Assembly (NCBI GenBank): GCA_963848495.1
Contig: CAWKDV010000004.1
Span: forward strand, 248,001 to 312,000
Reading direction: 5' to 3'
DNA length: 64,000 nt
Source: JAICJR01 sp963848495
GTDB lineage: Bacteria; Actinomycetota; Thermoleophilia; Solirubrobacterales; Thermoleophilaceae
The position numbers and the translations under genes are program-made. The notes under the pieces are model-generated. The model saw only the letters and a list, made by a program, of their open reading frames with translations. It was not told the DNA's origin and made no database searches. Of this stretch, positions 16,605-25,713 are shown piece after piece (position 1 is the stretch's first letter; every line of letters starts with the position of its first letter).

Positions 16605-17981
16605 TCAGGCGCGACGGTGAATGGGCAGCACGTCGCGCTCGGTGAGCGCGCCGCCGCCGTTCTGCGTGAAGGAGACCCGCGCCGTGAGATGGCGAGCATG
16701 GGCCAGCGCCCGCCGGGCGCGCGCGTTGACGACGACCGTGAGGTGTCCGTCGCACTCTGTGGGGAGCGAGCAGGTCACCCGGCCGACCCGTTGCCAGCGG
16801 TGCGAGAGGCGCAGTTCGATCGAGGCGGTGCCGGGGCAGGCTCCGAACGTGTCCTGGAGCGCGAGGATGCCCTCCAAGGAGCCCTGGCACGCGAAGAGGA
16901 GGTTCACCTTGCCGCCGCCCCGCTCGCGAAGCCGCCGCTGCGCCAGAAGCCGTACCGGGCTGCGATGGACGTGGGCGCAGCCCGCCGCCACGCTGTCAGC
17001 CGGCTCGGCAGAGACCTTGTCCTGCCCGTCCCCGCAATCGACCCTGTCCCTGAACAGGTCGCGGGCATAGATCACGTCGGCGCCCATGCCGCCCGACAGC
17101 TTGTCGGCACCGGGCCCGCCCTCAAGCTGGTCGTCCCCGCCGCCGCCCGCGATCGTGTCGGCGCCGATGTTCCCGCTGAGCCGATTCGGCCCGTCGTCGC
17201 CGATCAGGGTGTCCGCGTAATTGGTCCCGGATACGTCCTCGATCCCGCTCACCGTGTCGCCTTCCCCGGGAGCGCCGGCCGGACCGGTGGCTCCGAGGTT
17301 CAAGGTGACGCCGTGAAGGTGCTCGCCGTAGAAGAGCTCATCAGTGCCCGGCCCGCCATCGAGGACGTCGGCGTCCTCCGGCGCACCGTTCTCACCGTCG
17401 TTCTCGTTGAGGAAGTCGTTACCCGGTCCGCCACGCAGCACGTCCCGGCCGCCACCTCCCTGCAGGTCGTCGTTGCCCGCGCCGCCGGTCAGCGTGTCGT
17501 CCCCCGGGCCGCCTTGGGCGATGGAGTAGTCCCGGTCGCAGAGCGTGATGGAGTCGTTGCCCGCGTTCCCGTTCACCTCACAGGCGCCGCTGATCGAATC
17601 GTCGCCGGGCCCAGCGCCGATGAGCGTGCCGAGGCCAAAGCCGTCGCCCTCGAGCGTCAGGCTGTCGTTCCCGTCGCCGAGGTTCGCCATCACGATCGCG
17701 TTGAAGGGTCCGGCGAGCGCGCAGGCCGCCGTGTGCTCGTCCTTGCTCGTGCAGCCGCCCGACGGCTGGAGCGGCGCGCCCGTGTCCTGCACGTCGAAGA
17801 CGGCCGAGCCGGCGGCCTCCCGTCGCATCGTCACCTGGTTCGTCTCACCGGGCGCGGCGTCGAAGTGGAGCACGGTCTCGCCCCCGGACGCGGACGCGCG
17901 CACAGTGGCCGCGCCCGCCGCCGGGACCCAGACCAAGAGCGACACCGCCGCGCAGGCAAGCAGCCGAGCGTCCATCCACAT
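16605..17981 (-). CDS. Exported protein with calcium-binding (RTX-like) nonapeptide repeats
   Basis: A 458-residue protein with a signal peptide (MWMDARLLACAAVSLLVWVP then AGAAT). From about residue 100 to 330 it has many hemolysin-type repeats GGxGxDxL/I, such as GGPGDDTLTGGAGNDDLQGG, GGPGNDFL, GGGGDDQLEGGPGADKLSGG. These form calcium-filled beta-rolls outside the cell. The C-terminal 110 residues (LFACQGSLEGILALQDTFG, HLTARVSFTQNGGG) look like a separate beta domain with Cys pairs. ATG at 17981 and at 17975 are alternative starts. It stands alone between priA and metK and is probably a surface or matrix protein. Confidence 0.85.
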   Translation of the reverse strand: MWMDARLLACAAVSLLVWVPAAGAATVRASASGGETVLHFDAAPGETNQVTMRREAAGSAVFDVQDTGAPLQPSGGCTSKDEHTAACALAGPFNAIVMANLGDGNDSLTLEGDGFGLGTLIGAGPGDDSISGACEVNGNAGNDSITLCDRDYSIAQGGPGDDTLTGGAGNDDLQGGGGRDVLRGGPGNDFLNENDGENGAPEDADVLDGGPGTDELFYGEHLHGVTLNLGATGPAGAPGEGDTVSGIEDVSGTNYADTLIGDDGPNRLSGNIGADTIAGGGGDDQLEGGPGADKLSGGMGADVIYARDLFRDRVDCGDGQDKVSAEPADSVAAGCAHVHRSPVRLLAQRRLRERGGGKVNLLFACQGSLEGILALQDTFGACPGTASIELRLSHRWQRVGRVTCSLPTECDGHLTVVVNARARRALAHARHLTARVSFTQNGGGALTERDVLPIHRRA

Positions 17982-18025
17982 CCTTGAACCTCTCAACGCC
18001 CGCCGAGTAGCGGCGGTCGCCTGTC

Positions 18026-19279
18026 CTAGCCCGCCTGTGCCGCTTCCCGCTCGCCCAGCCCCGCCGCCTCGCGCAGCGCGGCCGCCTTGTCCGTCTTCTC
18101 CCAGGTGAAGTCGTGGTCCTCGCGGCCGAAGTGGCCGTAGGCCGCCGTCTTCTGGTAGATCGGGCGGTGCAGGTCGAGGTACTGGCGGAAGGCGCCCGGA
18201 CGCAGGTCGAAGTGCTCGTTGATCAGCTTCGTGATCGTGCCCCTCGAGACGCGCTCGGTGCCGTAGGTGTCGACCATCAGCGACACCGGGTGCGCCACGC
18301 CGATCGCGTACGCGACCTGGACCTCGCAGCGGTCGGCCAGCCCGGCCGCGACCACGTTCTTGGCCACGTAGCGGGCCGCGTAGGCCGCCGAGCGGTCCAC
18401 CTTGGACGGATCCTTGCCGGAGAACGCGCCGCCGCCGTGGCGCGCCGCGCCGCCGTAGGTGTCGACGATGATCTTGCGCCCGGTCAGGCCGCAGTCGCCC
18501 ATCGGGCCGCCGACCTCGAACTTGCCGGTCGGATTCACGAGGAAGTTGTCGAGCAGCTTCTTCTCGTCGTACAGCTCGGCGGGCAGGATCGGGTGCAGCA
18601 CGTGCTCCCAGAGGTCCGGCTTGATCAGCGTGTCGGAGTCGACTCCCGGTTTGTGCTGGGTCGAGATCAGCACCTTCTCGATCTCGATCGGCCGGCCGCC
18701 CTCGTAGCGGACGGTGACCTGCGTCTTGCCGTCGGGCCGCAGGTACGGCATCACGTCGCCGCGGCGGACCTCCGCCAGGCGGTGCGCGAGCTTGTGGGCG
18801 AGCGCGATCGGCATAGGCATCAGCTCGCGCGTCTCGCGGGTGGCGTAGCCGAACATCATGCCCTGGTCGCCGGCGCCGGCGAGGTCGAACTCGTCGTTGT
18901 CGTCCACCTGCGTGCGGCGCTCGTACGCCTGGTCCACGCCCTGCGCGATGTCGGGCGACTGCTCGTCGATCGCGGTGATCACCGCGCACGTGTTGCAGTC
19001 GAAGCCGAAGGCCGCGTCGGTGTAGCCGATCTTGCGGATCGTCTCGCGCGCGATCTTCGGGATGTCCACGTAGGTCTTGGTCGAGATCTCACCCGACACC
19101 ACCACGAGCCCGGTGTTCACCAGCGTCTCGCAGGCCACCCGACCGTGCGGATCGTCCCGCAGGACCGCGTCGAGCACGCCGTCGGAGATCTGGTCGGCCA
19201 TCTTGTCGGGATGGCCTTCCGTCACCGACTCCGACGTGAACAGGAACTCGTTGTCTGATAGGTCGTCGTACTGGCTCAT
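18026..19279 (-). CDS. metK: S-adenosylmethionine synthetase
   Basis: A 417-residue MetK that makes SAM from methionine and ATP. The motifs are ESVTEGHPDKMADQISDGVL at the N-terminus, GAGDQGMMFGYATRET near residue 135 and GGGAFSGKDPSKVDRSAAYA near residue 280 (phosphate-binding loop). Family length is usually 380-400, with the extra residues in a C-terminal tail after REDHDFTWEKTD. The start overlaps the DUF3352 gene stop by four bases, so no room exists for a SAM riboswitch directly upstream. Confidence 0.97.
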   Translation of the reverse strand: MSQYDDLSDNEFLFTSESVTEGHPDKMADQISDGVLDAVLRDDPHGRVACETLVNTGLVVVSGEISTKTYVDIPKIARETIRKIGYTDAAFGFDCNTCAVITAIDEQSPDIAQGVDQAYERRTQVDDNDEFDLAGAGDQGMMFGYATRETRELMPMPIALAHKLAHRLAEVRRGDVMPYLRPDGKTQVTVRYEGGRPIEIEKVLISTQHKPGVDSDTLIKPDLWEHVLHPILPAELYDEKKLLDNFLVNPTGKFEVGGPMGDCGLTGRKIIVDTYGGAARHGGGAFSGKDPSKVDRSAAYAARYVAKNVVAAGLADRCEVQVAYAIGVAHPVSLMVDTYGTERVSRGTITKLINEHFDLRPGAFRQYLDLHRPIYQKTAAYGHFGREDHDFTWEKTDKAAALREAAGLGEREAAQAG

Positions 19280-20808
19280 GGGCTCTTGAGGCGCAACTCC
19301 GCGTCGATGTCCTTCCCCTCGCGAGCGAGCACGATTCCCGCCGCGCCGATCTTCTGGAGATCGTCACGGATGGCTGAGTACGTCGGGTTGGAACTCAGAC
19401 CAGCTTGATCGGCGAGCGCGAGGAGCTTCTCTAGATCGAAGAAGACTAGCGCTGACGGGCTCTTCGGACGGTCCCCGAGCACGGTCTTGAAGTCGCCGGT
19501 CTGGTCGAGATGCTGCCCCTTGCGCGCCGCCGCGATGCCGTCGATCGCGTTCGAGACCACCAGGTTGCCGCCGAAGGCGGCGTAGCTCAGCTGGAGCCCG
19601 GCCGTGAGACTCGACGTGAGCACGTTCGCGCCGGCCACGTTCTGCGAGCTGAGGTCGGGCGCCGTGCCGTCGGTCTCCGGGTTCAGCAGCGAGATCAGCG
19701 CCGGCTGAAGCCGGGCGAACAGGCCCATGCCCTGATCGGGCCGTACGTCGCCCACGTCGAGCGTGACGGTCGGCGAGCCGTTCGCCCCCGGGGTGACCGA
19801 CAGCGCGCTGTCGCCGCCCAGCAGCGGCAGCAGCTCGTTGCTCACGTTCACGCCGGCGCCCTGCGCCTTGGCGGAGAACGCCGACAGCGCCCTGCCGATG
19901 CCGCCCGTGGGCGTCGCGATCAGCTTTCGCAGGATGCACTCGGCTCCGGCGAAGCCCACGAACAGCGCCGGGTGGGCGGGCGCGAGCGACAGCAGGTTCT
20001 CGCCGCCCTCGGACTGGGCGGTCTCGCCGGCGCAGCCCGGCATCGGCGGCGCGCCGGCTGCCGGCCTGCCGCGGAGATCCAGCTCGAGGCGCTTGCTGCT
20101 TGCGCCGAACGACACCGCGGCCGCCTGGATGGCGGGCACGCGCGCGGCGCCGCTCAGCAGCGCCGCCGGCCCGGCGAGATGGGCGTGGATCCAGGTCGGC
20201 GAGAGGTAGCCGGTGAGGAGGCGGGCGTGCGGCAGGCCGCCGCGAAGGTCGCGATAGATGGCGTCCGTGGCGAGCGAGTTGCCGGGCGTCGCCGCGACCG
20301 TGCGCGCCGCCTGCACGGCCGCGCTGCTTCCGATCAGCGCGAAGCCGTTCGTCAGCGTCACCTCGTCCCCACCGCCGCGGGCGATTCGCGTGAGCGCGCT
20401 CCGCGCCGCCTTCTCGTCACGCACCTTGAGAACCACGAGCTGCCCGGTCGACCCCGGCAGCAGCGCGTAGGCGGCCTCGTCGCCGAGCCACGGGCTCACG
20501 TCGCGCTGCAGCGCCACGTCGCCGAGCGTGCCGCGCTCGGCCGAGCTCAGCAGCGCCTGGCGCAGCTGCGCGAGCACCGGCAGCTTCTGCATCGCCGCGA
20601 AGGCGCGCTTCCACTGGGCGCTGCCACGGTCGCTGTTCAGGTTGAGGTAGACCAGCGCGTCGCGCGGCACGAACGCCGCGGCGCTGTCCGGCGGGGCCGC
20701 CGCGGCCCCGCCGCCGAAGGCGCGCGCCAGTCCGACGGCGATCAGCAGCGCCAGGATGCTGGATCCCACCAGCTGCCTGAGCAGCACCCTCCTGCGTGTT
20801 GCGGTCAT
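19276..20808 (-). CDS. DUF3352 membrane-anchored exported protein
   Basis: A 510-residue protein. The N-terminus has a basic stretch then one membrane or signal helix (VGSSILALLIAVGLARAF), followed by a large external region. VPRDALVYLNLNSDRGS and ALLPGSTGQLVVLKVRDEKA match the DUF3352 pattern seen in Actinobacteria, which has repeated alpha/beta modules related to lipoprotein-like substrate-binding folds. No catalytic motif is evident. The ATG at 20808 overlaps the der stop by four bases, and its own stop overlaps the metK start, so der, this gene and metK form one transcript. Confidence 0.8.
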   Translation of the reverse strand: MTATRRRVLLRQLVGSSILALLIAVGLARAFGGGAAAAPPDSAAAFVPRDALVYLNLNSDRGSAQWKRAFAAMQKLPVLAQLRQALLSSAERGTLGDVALQRDVSPWLGDEAAYALLPGSTGQLVVLKVRDEKAARSALTRIARGGGDEVTLTNGFALIGSSAAVQAARTVAATPGNSLATDAIYRDLRGGLPHARLLTGYLSPTWIHAHLAGPAALLSGAARVPAIQAAAVSFGASSKRLELDLRGRPAAGAPPMPGCAGETAQSEGGENLLSLAPAHPALFVGFAGAECILRKLIATPTGGIGRALSAFSAKAQGAGVNVSNELLPLLGGDSALSVTPGANGSPTVTLDVGDVRPDQGMGLFARLQPALISLLNPETDGTAPDLSSQNVAGANVLTSSLTAGLQLSYAAFGGNLVVSNAIDGIAAARKGQHLDQTGDFKTVLGDRPKSPSALVFFDLEKLLALADQAGLSSNPTYSAIRDDLQKIGAAGIVLAREGKDIDAELRLKSP

Positions 20809-22133
20809 CCCTTCCCTCCCGCTTGTCCGCGCCGTCCCTCTCGACCGTTGAAGTCGATCACGAGCGGGACGCCCTCTAGCCCGTAACGCTGACGAAGACG
20901 ATTCTCCAAGAAGTAGGCGTAGTCGCGCGTCACTCGGCTGCGGTCGGACACCTGCACGGCGAAGCGCGGGGGCCGTGTGCCGAACTGGGTCATGTAGTAG
21001 AGCCGCAGGCGGCGGCCGCGCACGTCCGGGGGCTGGCGGATGGCCTGGAGGTCCGAGAGGAAGCGGTTCAGCTCCGGCGTGGGGATGCGCTGCGCGCTGC
21101 GGTCGCCGAGCTCGATCGCCTCGTGAAGGAGCCGACGCACGTTGCGGCCGGTCTTCGCGGAGGCCGTGATCACCTTCGGCCGGAGTCGCACCTTTTGCTC
21201 CACGCGGGCGCGCGCGTCGTCGAGCTCGGTCTGGCCCACGTCCCACTTGTTTAGGACCACGATCGTCGCGCAGCCCTTCTTCATCGCCATCTCCGCGACG
21301 CTCAGGTCCTGGCTCGTCACGCCCTCGGCGGCGTCGCACACGACCAGCGCCACGTCCGCGCGCTCGGCCGCCTGCTCGGAGCGCAGCTGCGCGTAGTAGT
21401 CGACCGTTCCGGCCACCTTCGCGCGCCGCCGCAGCCCGGCCGTGTCCACGAGCACGAGCTCGCGTCCGTCGACGTCCAGCCGCGTATCGATCGCGTCGCG
21501 TGTGGTCCCCGCCTGCTCGGACACGATCACGCGCTCCTCCCCGAGGAAGCGGTTCACGAGTGATGATTTACCCACGTTGGGCCTTCCGATCACAGCCAAC
21601 CGCAGCGTCGCGTCCTCCTCGCGCTCCGGAACCTGGCTGAGATGCTCGGTCACGCGGTCGAGCAGGTCGCCCGTGCCGAGCCCGTGCTGAGCCGACACCG
21701 GCACCGGATCGCCGAGCCCGAGGGCGTGGAATTCGGCCGCGTCTGGGAGTCCCGAGGGGCCGTCGACCTTGTTCGCCGCCACCACGATGGGCACCGGCGA
21801 GCGGATGAGCTCGCGCGCCAGCTCGGCGTCGCCGGGGCGCAGCCCGGCGCGCGCGTCCACCACCAGCACGGCCACGTCCGACTCGGACAGCGCCTGGCGC
21901 GCCTGCTCCTGCACCGCGCGGGCCAGGTCGCCCGTCTCCTCCGCGTCCACGCCTCCGGTGTCCACGAGCAGGAACGTGCGCCCGTTCCACTCGGCCTCGA
22001 CCTCCTTGCGGTCGCGCGTGACCCCCGGCTGCTCGTGCACGACCGCCTCGCGCGTGCCGCTCAGGCGGTTGACAAGCGTGGACTTGCCGACGTTGGGGTA
22101 GCCAACGATGGCCACCTTCGGCAGCGGAGTCAT
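20805..22133 (-). CDS. der: Ribosome-assembly GTPase Der (EngA)
   Basis: A 442-residue protein with two consecutive GTPase domains and a C-terminal KH-like domain. G1 motifs: GYPNVGKSTLVNRLSG (residue 9) and GRPNVGKSSLVNRFLGE (near 183). G3: DTGGVD and DTAGLRRRA; G4: NKVD and NKWD. The KH-like part ends with DRSRVTRDYAYFLENRLRQR. Der is needed for 50S maturation. It follows cmk with a four-base gap, the frequent cmk-der arrangement. Confidence 0.96.
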   Translation of the reverse strand: MTPLPKVAIVGYPNVGKSTLVNRLSGTREAVVHEQPGVTRDRKEVEAEWNGRTFLLVDTGGVDAEETGDLARAVQEQARQALSESDVAVLVVDARAGLRPGDAELARELIRSPVPIVVAANKVDGPSGLPDAAEFHALGLGDPVPVSAQHGLGTGDLLDRVTEHLSQVPEREEDATLRLAVIGRPNVGKSSLVNRFLGEERVIVSEQAGTTRDAIDTRLDVDGRELVLVDTAGLRRRAKVAGTVDYYAQLRSEQAAERADVALVVCDAAEGVTSQDLSVAEMAMKKGCATIVVLNKWDVGQTELDDARARVEQKVRLRPKVITASAKTGRNVRRLLHEAIELGDRSAQRIPTPELNRFLSDLQAIRQPPDVRGRRLRLYYMTQFGTRPPRFAVQVSDRSRVTRDYAYFLENRLRQRYGLEGVPLVIDFNGREGRRGQAGGKG

Positions 22134-22137
22134 GGCG

Positions 22138-22762
22138 TCAGCGCTTCGCGGCCAGCTTGCGCACCAGCCCCACGATCTGGCTGGTTACGTCCTCCACCGT
22201 ACGGTCGGTGGTGTCGAGCTCGATGGCGTCCGCGGCCGCCCGCAGCGGCGAGTGCGCGCGGTTGCGGTCCTGCTCGTCGCGCAGCGTCTGGTCCTTGAGC
22301 ACGGTCTGCCAGTCGGTGCCCAGCTCCGCCGCTCGTCGCACCGCCCGCGCCTGCGGGCTCGCCGTGAGGAAGATCTTCAGGAAGGCGTCGGGCGCCACCA
22401 CCGTGCCGATGTCGCGCCCCTCCGCCACCCAGTCGCCGTCCGAGAGCAGCTCGCGCTGCTTTTGCACGAGCGCCGCCCGCACGGCCGGGTCCGTGGCGAT
22501 GCGCGAGGCCGCCTCCGCGACCGCGGGGGTGCGGATCGCCGCTGTCACGTCCTCGCCGCCGGCCGTCACCCGGTCGCCGAGACCGATCGCGAGGCTGCTC
22601 GCCACCTCCGCGGGCGGCGCGGCCAGGCTGCTCGAGCGAGGCGAGTGCGGCGGCGCGGTACATCGCCCCCGAGTCGAGGTAGGTCGCTCCCAGCTTCTCC
22701 GCAACGGCACGCGCGACGGTGCTCTTGCCGGCCCCCGCGGGCCCGTCGATTGCGATGACCAC
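22138..22762 (-). CDS. cmk: Cytidylate kinase with apparent +1 frameshift
   Basis: CMP/dCMP kinase. The first 45 residues read MVIAIDGPAGAGKSTVARAV (P-loop) and YLDSGAMYRAAALASLE. At about 22630 one extra base shifts the frame, and the remainder (LAAPPAEVASSLAIGLGDRV, DGDWVAEGRDIGTVVAPDAF with the GRDIGT motif, and the C-terminus VGLVRKLAAKR) continues in another frame. Removing one base gives exactly 207 residues, normal for the family. The gene is normally essential, so a sequencing or assembly error is the best guess. It lies upstream of der. Confidence 0.88.
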
Positions 22763-22787
22763 GCGGCGAAGGCTACTTCCGGGGCGC

Positions 22788-23204
22788 CTAACCGCCCGGG
22801 AGGCTCGAGCCCGCGAAGAAGAAGAACCAGATCAGGAACGCGAACAGGGCGACGCTGACCGAGACGATCATCACCACGTCGAGCATGGTGCGAGGCCGGG
22901 TGCTGCCGCGCTCGGCGCGCATGCTCTTGAGCCAGGCCGACCTCACCTGGACCTGCGGCGTGTTGCCGGTGACGCTCCCGTAGAGGGCGTTCAGCCGGTA
23001 GAGGAAGCGGCCGAACAGGAACATCGTCACCGGGATCCCGATGATCACGAGCACGTAGGGCCCGAGCGTCGGCGCCGAGCTGCTGGTGAGGTGCGAGGCG
23101 AGCACGATCCAGCCCACGGGGATGCCGATCCACAGCACGAGGCTGCCGACGATCATCAGGAGGATCAGGATCAGGGAGGCGAGCTTCTTGCCGATGGTGG
23201 TCAC
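22788..23204 (-). CDS. Small multi-pass membrane protein
   Basis: A 138-residue protein of unrecognised family with four probable membrane helices: LASLILILLMIVGSLVLWIG, the overlapping GWIVLAS segment, YVLVIIGIPVTMFLFGRFLY, and MIVSVSVALFAFLIWFFFF near the C-terminus. A polar loop (NALYGSVTGNTPQVQVRSAW) lies between helices. The GTG start overlaps the aroA stop (GTGA), so it is co-expressed with aroA and cmk. The context gives no functional clue. Confidence 0.72.
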   Translation of the reverse strand: MTTIGKKLASLILILLMIVGSLVLWIGIPVGWIVLASHLTSSSAPTLGPYVLVIIGIPVTMFLFGRFLYRLNALYGSVTGNTPQVQVRSAWLKSMRAERGSTRPRTMLDVVMIVSVSVALFAFLIWFFFFAGSSLPGG

Positions 23205-24527
23205 TGCTCGAGCAGAGCTGCCAGATCGCTCTCGAAGCCAGGGTACGAGATGGCGGCGACGTCCATGCCCACCACCTCCACCCCGCTCCTCGACGCGAGT
23301 CCGGCCACGGCACCCAGCATCGCCAGGCGGTGGTCGCCCAGCGAGTCGATGGTGCCGCCCTCGAGCCCGCCGCCGCCGTGCACCACGAAGCCGTCCCCGG
23401 AGGCCTCGATGTCGGCGCCGAGCCCCCGCAGGCCGTCCACCACGCCGGCGATGCGGTCGGTCTCCTTGAGCCGGAGCTCCGCGGCGCCGCGCACGATGGT
23501 GTCGCCCTCTGCGAAGCAGCCGAGCAGCGCGACGAGCGGCAGCTCGTCGATCGCGAGCGGCACCTCCTCGGGCGTGACCTCGGTGGCCACGAGCGGCCCG
23601 GCGGCCACGTCGAGCTCGCCGACCGGCTCGTGGTCGTGCTGCTCGTCGCTCGGTTCCTCCAGGTCGCCCAGGATCACCGCCCCCATCCGCTCGGCGATGC
23701 GGAAGAAGCCCGTGCGGGTCCAGTTCAGGCAGGTGTCCTCGATCACGATGCGCGAGCCGGGGACGAGCGTCGCGGCCACCGCCATGAACGCCGCCGACGA
23801 GGGATCGCCGGGCACCGAGATGTCGTCCAGCTCGAGCTCGTCGACCTGCGAGACGGCGACGGTCAGCCCGTCGCGCTCGAACGGCACCCGCGCGCGGCAG
23901 AGGATGCGCTCGGTGTGGTCGCGGCTGCGGGTGGGCTCGGTCACGCTCGTGCGGCCGGACGCGAGCATCCCGGCGATGAGCACGCAGGACTTCACCTGGG
24001 CGCTCGCCACCGGCAGCGTGTAGTCGATGCCGTTCAGGGCGCGCCCGCTGATCCCGAACGGCGCGAAGCGGCCCTCGCGCGCGTCGACCTGCGCGCCCAT
24101 CTGCGAGGAGCGGCGCGGCCACGCGGTCGATCGGGCGGCGGCGGATCGACTCGTCGCCGTCGAGCGTCCACTCGCCGCCAGGCTGCCCGGCGAGCCAGCC
24201 CGGCAGCAGCCGCAGGAGCGTGCCCGAGTTCCCCACGTCGAGCCTGCCGCCTGTGACGTCGGCCGGGGTGTGCAGGCCCACGCCGCGGATCACGAGCTCC
24301 CCGCCGCGGGTGTCCACGCCGGCGCCGAGCGCCCGGATCGCGTTCAGCGTCGACTCGGTGTCGCCCGCGTGCAGGTAGTTGCGGATCGTCACCGGCTCGT
24401 CGCTCATCGCCCCGAACAGGGCGGCGCGATGGGAGATCGACTTGTCGGCCGGCGGGCGGATGGTGCCGTGGAGGGGCCCGGCGGGCTCGAAGCGGGCGCT
24501 GCGCGCGCCGGCTCTGGTGCCCGTCAT
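23201..24527 (-). CDS. aroA: EPSP synthase with apparent +1 frameshift
   Basis: 3-phosphoshikimate 1-carboxyvinyltransferase, the sixth shikimate step. The N-terminal frame has PPADKSISHRAALFGAMSDE and LDVGNSGTLLRLLPGWLAG up to IRRRPIDRVAAPL. Near 24106 an extra base moves the reading to the second frame, MGAQVDAREGRFAPFGISG through SAQVKSCVLIAGML and LRLKETDRI to the C-terminus. Dropping one base gives exactly 441 residues, a normal length. It overlaps tyrA (ATGA) and the downstream membrane gene (GTGA). The break is probably a sequence error, since loss would cause aromatic auxotrophy. Confidence 0.9.
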
Positions 24528-25600
24528 GTCGCGCGCGTCGCGGGGAAGCCGAGCTCCAGGATCAGCGCCTGCGCGCGGTCGGCCGCCTCCTCACCCGCGA
24601 TCCAGAGCGTCATCTGCCCCGAGCGCATGTCGGGCGCCGGGGTCAGCGACATGTCGGCGATGTTCACTCCTGCCTTGCCGAGCGCGAGTGCCACCTGCGC
24701 CACGATACCCGGCCGGTTGGGCACGGGAACGCGCAGTTCGTGCACCGGCGCGCCGGCCAGATCGACCTCGAGCAGGCGGCGGCGATCGCCCAGGGCGTCA
24801 TCGTTCCAGGCCTCGATCGCCCCGGCGTCGCCCGCCCGCAGCGCGTCGGCCACCTCCTGCAGCCGCCGGACGGCGTCGTCGATCTGGTCGGCGATCGACT
24901 CCGCGTTCGTCAGGTAGATGTCGGTCCAGATGCCGGGGTTGGCGCCCGCCACGCGGGTGGCGTCGCGGAAGCTCGGGCCGACGCGCGGCATGGCCTCGCC
25001 CTCCTCCGTGAGCGCGCGCGCCGCCTGTGAGACGAGCACGTTGGCGATCACGTGCGGGAGGTGGCTCACGCAGGCGAGCAGGCGGTCGTGCGTGTCCGGG
25101 TCGATGGCGATCGGGCTGGCGCCGAACGCCACCACGATGCCGTGAAGCCGCTCGTAGAGAAGGCCGCCGGAGATCGGGCTAGGCGTGAGGTACCAGGCGG
25201 CGCCGTCGAAGAGGTCGGCCCGCGCGTTCTCGACCCCCTCGCTCTCCGCGCCCGCCAGCGGGTGGCCGCCCACGAAGCGCTGGTCGCGGGCCGCGCTCGC
25301 TATCAGCCGCTTGGTCGAGCCCACGTCGGTCACCACCGTGTCCTCGCCGGCCGCGCCGAGCGCCTCGCCCACCAGCGCCGGCAGCGTGCCCACGGGAGCG
25401 CAGACGAAGCAGGCGCCGGCGCCGCGCAGCGCCTCGGCCACGGAGCTCGCGGCGTCGTCGAGCGCGCCGGCCTCGATCGCGCGCTCCAGCACGGCGGGGT
25501 CGCGGTCATAGCCGACCACCGCCGCGCCCTCGATCCGTTCGCGTGCAGCCATGCCCACGGAGCCGCCGATCAGGCCCACTCCGAGCACGGCTATGCGCAT
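24524..25600 (-). CDS. tyrA: Prephenate dehydrogenase with ACT domain
   Basis: A 358-residue TyrA of tyrosine synthesis. The NAD-binding glycine motif opens the protein (IAVLGVGLIGGSVGMAA), the catalytic His lies in FVGGHPLAGAESEGVE, and the all-helical dimer domain includes SHLPHVIANVLVSQAARAL. The last 70 residues form an ACT domain (ELRVPVPNRPGIVAQVALAL, then GVNIADMSLTPAPD), typical for tyrosine feedback. It is transcribed after DAHP synthase across 113 bases that contain a fold-back element, and overlaps aroA by four bases. Confidence 0.93.
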   Translation of the reverse strand: MRIAVLGVGLIGGSVGMAARERIEGAAVVGYDRDPAVLERAIEAGALDDAASSVAEALRGAGACFVCAPVGTLPALVGEALGAAGEDTVVTDVGSTKRLIASAARDQRFVGGHPLAGAESEGVENARADLFDGAAWYLTPSPISGGLLYERLHGIVVAFGASPIAIDPDTHDRLLACVSHLPHVIANVLVSQAARALTEEGEAMPRVGPSFRDATRVAGANPGIWTDIYLTNAESIADQIDDAVRRLQEVADALRAGDAGAIEAWNDDALGDRRRLLEVDLAGAPVHELRVPVPNRPGIVAQVALALGKAGVNIADMSLTPAPDMRSGQMTLWIAGEEAADRAQALILELGFPATRAT

Positions 25601-25700
25601 GAGACGCGCTGCAAACCGGCGCCAGTCGGCGTCCTCGGGCTCGCCGTATTGTCATACGGCTTTGCCCCTGCGTCCTTGACTGGCTTGGTTTTCGCGCGCT
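25601..25700. repeat. Structured fold-back element, copy A (GCGTCCT family)
   Basis: Between tyrA and the DAHP synthase gene. Read on the plus strand it nests GCGC / AAACC, then GCCAGTC (25621-25627), the loop strand GGCGTCCTC, GGGC, CCGTAT, a TGTC tip, ATACGG, GCCC, the loop strand CTGCGTCCTT, GACTGGC (25678-25684), GGTTT and GCGC. The copy at 38879-39039 keeps the two GCGTCCT strands while its stems differ in compensating ways. It could be a mobile palindromic element or an RNA structure in the aroF-tyrA message. Confidence 0.65.
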
Positions 25701-25713
25701 CAAAGCGGCGCGC

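Noticed and set aside
18990..19275. Frames merging metK with the calcium-repeat gene as one 794-codon product
   Set aside because: The 5' part is a shifted reading of metK. The true exported protein begins at 17981 with a signal peptide.
19276..19280. SAM riboswitch before metK
   Set aside because: metK start overlaps the preceding gene by four bases.
22788..24527. Continuous 579-codon reading of aroA into the membrane protein gene
   Set aside because: Beyond the frameshift near 24106 it is out-of-frame Arg/Ala/Gly-rich sequence; conserved EPSP synthase blocks continue in the other frame and the membrane protein has its own GTG start.
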